Source of the DNA: Hyphomicrobiales bacterium | GTDB lineage: Bacteria; Pseudomonadota; Alphaproteobacteria; Rhizobiales; Xanthobacteraceae | Direction: 5' to 3' | NCBI GenBank assembly: GCA_016201085.1 | Contig: JACQDO010000478.1 | Coordinates: forward strand, 1 to 6,704 | Length of the DNA stretch: 6,704 nt | Part shown: positions 5,780-6,704 of the stretch, piece by piece | How the letters are laid out: every line of letters begins with the position of its first letter | How positions within the stretch are numbered: the first letter of the stretch is position 1 | Notes under the pieces: model-generated | Database searches by the model: none | Told to the model about the DNA's origin: nothing | The model's input: only the letters and a program-made list of their open reading frames with translations | Made by a program: the position numbers and the translations under genes

Positions 5780-6704
5780 TTACGTCTCGAACGCCGGCTC
5801 TCTCCCGACCAGCCGCGCGAGCTGGCTGAGGCGGCGCGCCAGCCGCTCGCTCTTGAGCCGGCCGTAGATGCCGGGTAGCCGCAGCACCAGCTTTCCGCGT
5901 TTGACCTGTAGCGCCGTCTTCGGCAGCACGCCGCCCTCGCCCGTCGTGAGGATGTAGGCAACGCGCATGGCGGCCCCCAGCACGCGCGCCCGATCGAGCA
6001 TGCGCGGCGTGGCCAACTCGCGCAGGCGTGGAGACAACTCGTCTTCGCTCAAGCCGGCGTGGCGGAAATAGACCGACAGCGCGAGATAGGCGCGGCCGGG
6101 ATGGTCGATGGCGACAAAAGCGGCGTGCGCGATGATGTTCATCGCCTGCTCGCCGCGATAGTCCGGATGCGCGCGCCAACCGATATCGCCGAGCAGGCAG
6201 GCGGCGTGGCGCAGGCGCTGTTCGTCGGCGGTTTCCTCCAGGCCGGACGAGGCCATGAAGCGGTCGGTCCAGGCGATCAGTTCCTCGCCGTGGCGCGGCG
6301 AGCGCGAACGCAGCACATTGAGATCGGCGGCCGCCGTGATCAGCGGATCGCGCGCGCGCTCGCGTGCGTTGAGTAGCGAATAGAGCAGGCCCTCGCGCAC
6401 GCCCAGCACCGACACGACAACTTCCTTTGGGCGGATCGTGCGCACCAGATGTTCCAGCACCAGCGCGGCATAGGCGAGCAGCGGCCGTCGAGCGGCGTTG
6501 ACCACCTCGATCTTCGACAGCGTCTCGGTATCGACGCGATGCACCAGGCGCGAGAATTCCAGCGCATCGCGCGCCCCGATCCGGTAGTTGTGCATCACGT
6601 GGAACGGATAGCCGGTCTGCCACATGTGCAGCCGCGTCAGCGCGCGCCAGGTGCCGCCGACCGCGTAGAGCGTGCGACCCTCGCCGTCTTTCAGCATGGG
6701 CAGA
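5780..6704 (-). CDS. ppx: Exopolyphosphatase, Ppx/GppA family, C-terminal part (5' truncated by window edge)
   Basis: The frame is open from the right edge to TAA at 5782-5780, giving 307 residues. Ppx hydrolyses inorganic polyphosphate (and related GppA proteins pppGpp) from chain ends. Numbering from the Met at 6697, LYAVGGTWRALTRLH (10-24) is the conserved Gly-rich segment late in the actin-like ATPase domain, and VVVSVLGVREGLLYSLL (93-109) is the conserved ALREGVL-type motif that closes it. The HD-like helical domain follows at about 160-215 (HAACLLGDIGWRAHPDYRGEQA), then a C-terminal domain to EPAFET. The Met at 6697 is not the start, because the frame continues upstream (Leu-Pro) and about 200 N-terminal residues of a typical 500-residue alphaproteobacterial Ppx are missing. 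It converges on rnd and the RAYT unit. Confidence 0.93.
   Translation of the reverse strand, partial: LPMLKDGEGRTLYAVGGTWRALTRLHMWQTGYPFHVMHNYRIGARDALEFSRLVHRVDTETLSKIEVVNAARRPLLAYAALVLEHLVRTIRPKEVVVSVLGVREGLLYSLLNARERARDPLITAAADLNVLRSRSPRHGEELIAWTDRFMASSGLEETADEQRLRHAACLLGDIGWRAHPDYRGEQAMNIIAHAAFVAIDHPGRAYLALSVYFRHAGLSEDELSPRLRELATPRMLDRARVLGAAMRVAYILTTGEGGVLPKTALQVKRGKLVLRLPGIYGRLKSERLARRLSQLARLVGREPAFET

Noticed and set aside
5754..6623. A 289-codon frame overlapping ppx on the same strand
   Set aside because: The translation is Arg/Ala-rich without motifs, while the neighbouring frame carries VGGTWRAL and LGVREGLL of Ppx.

Overview
The window looks like chromosomal DNA from a high-GC alphaproteobacterium, most likely Hyphomicrobiales (Bradyrhizobium / Rhodopseudomonas / Pseudolabrys-like). 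The basis is protein resemblance (the AspRS, RNase D and Ppx sequences read as rhizobial versions), the strong GC bias, and intergenic palindromes of a style I associate with these genomes. No species is claimed.

Layout, left to right: (1) the last 59 codons of a pirin-family cupin gene (+), cut by the left edge. (2) A 152-bp gap between convergent genes holding several palindromes, including a 59-bp imperfect inverted repeat. (3) aspS, aspartyl-tRNA synthetase (-), complete. (4) A 146-bp divergent promoter region. (5) A three-domain thiamine-diphosphate enzyme (+) of the acetolactate synthase-like superfamily, substrate unknown. (6) rnd, ribonuclease D (+), directly behind it with at most a 4-bp ATGA overlap, so probably one operon. 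(7) A RAYT, a REP-associated HUH tyrosine transposase (+), enclosed by two nearly identical 32-nt hairpins in inverted orientation, each with GTAG at its outer foot. (8) The C-terminal 307 codons of ppx, exopolyphosphatase (-), running off the right edge.

The host genes are mainly housekeeping: tRNA charging, RNA processing and polyphosphate turnover. AspRS has the His that marks the non-discriminating type, which would feed the GatCAB route to Asn-tRNA(Asn). The part that stands out is the roughly 625-bp RAYT/REP unit lodged between the convergent rnd and ppx genes. Its left REP supplies the last codons and the stop codon of rnd, and its coding sequence is lower in GC than its neighbours in the stretches counted by hand. 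This is a recognisable kind of element, not a wholly new system. The intact matched REP pair, the GTAG feet and a loop core shared with the palindrome beside aspS make it the best target for follow-up. There is no stretch over 300 bases without a gene, and no tRNA, rRNA or CRISPR array was seen.
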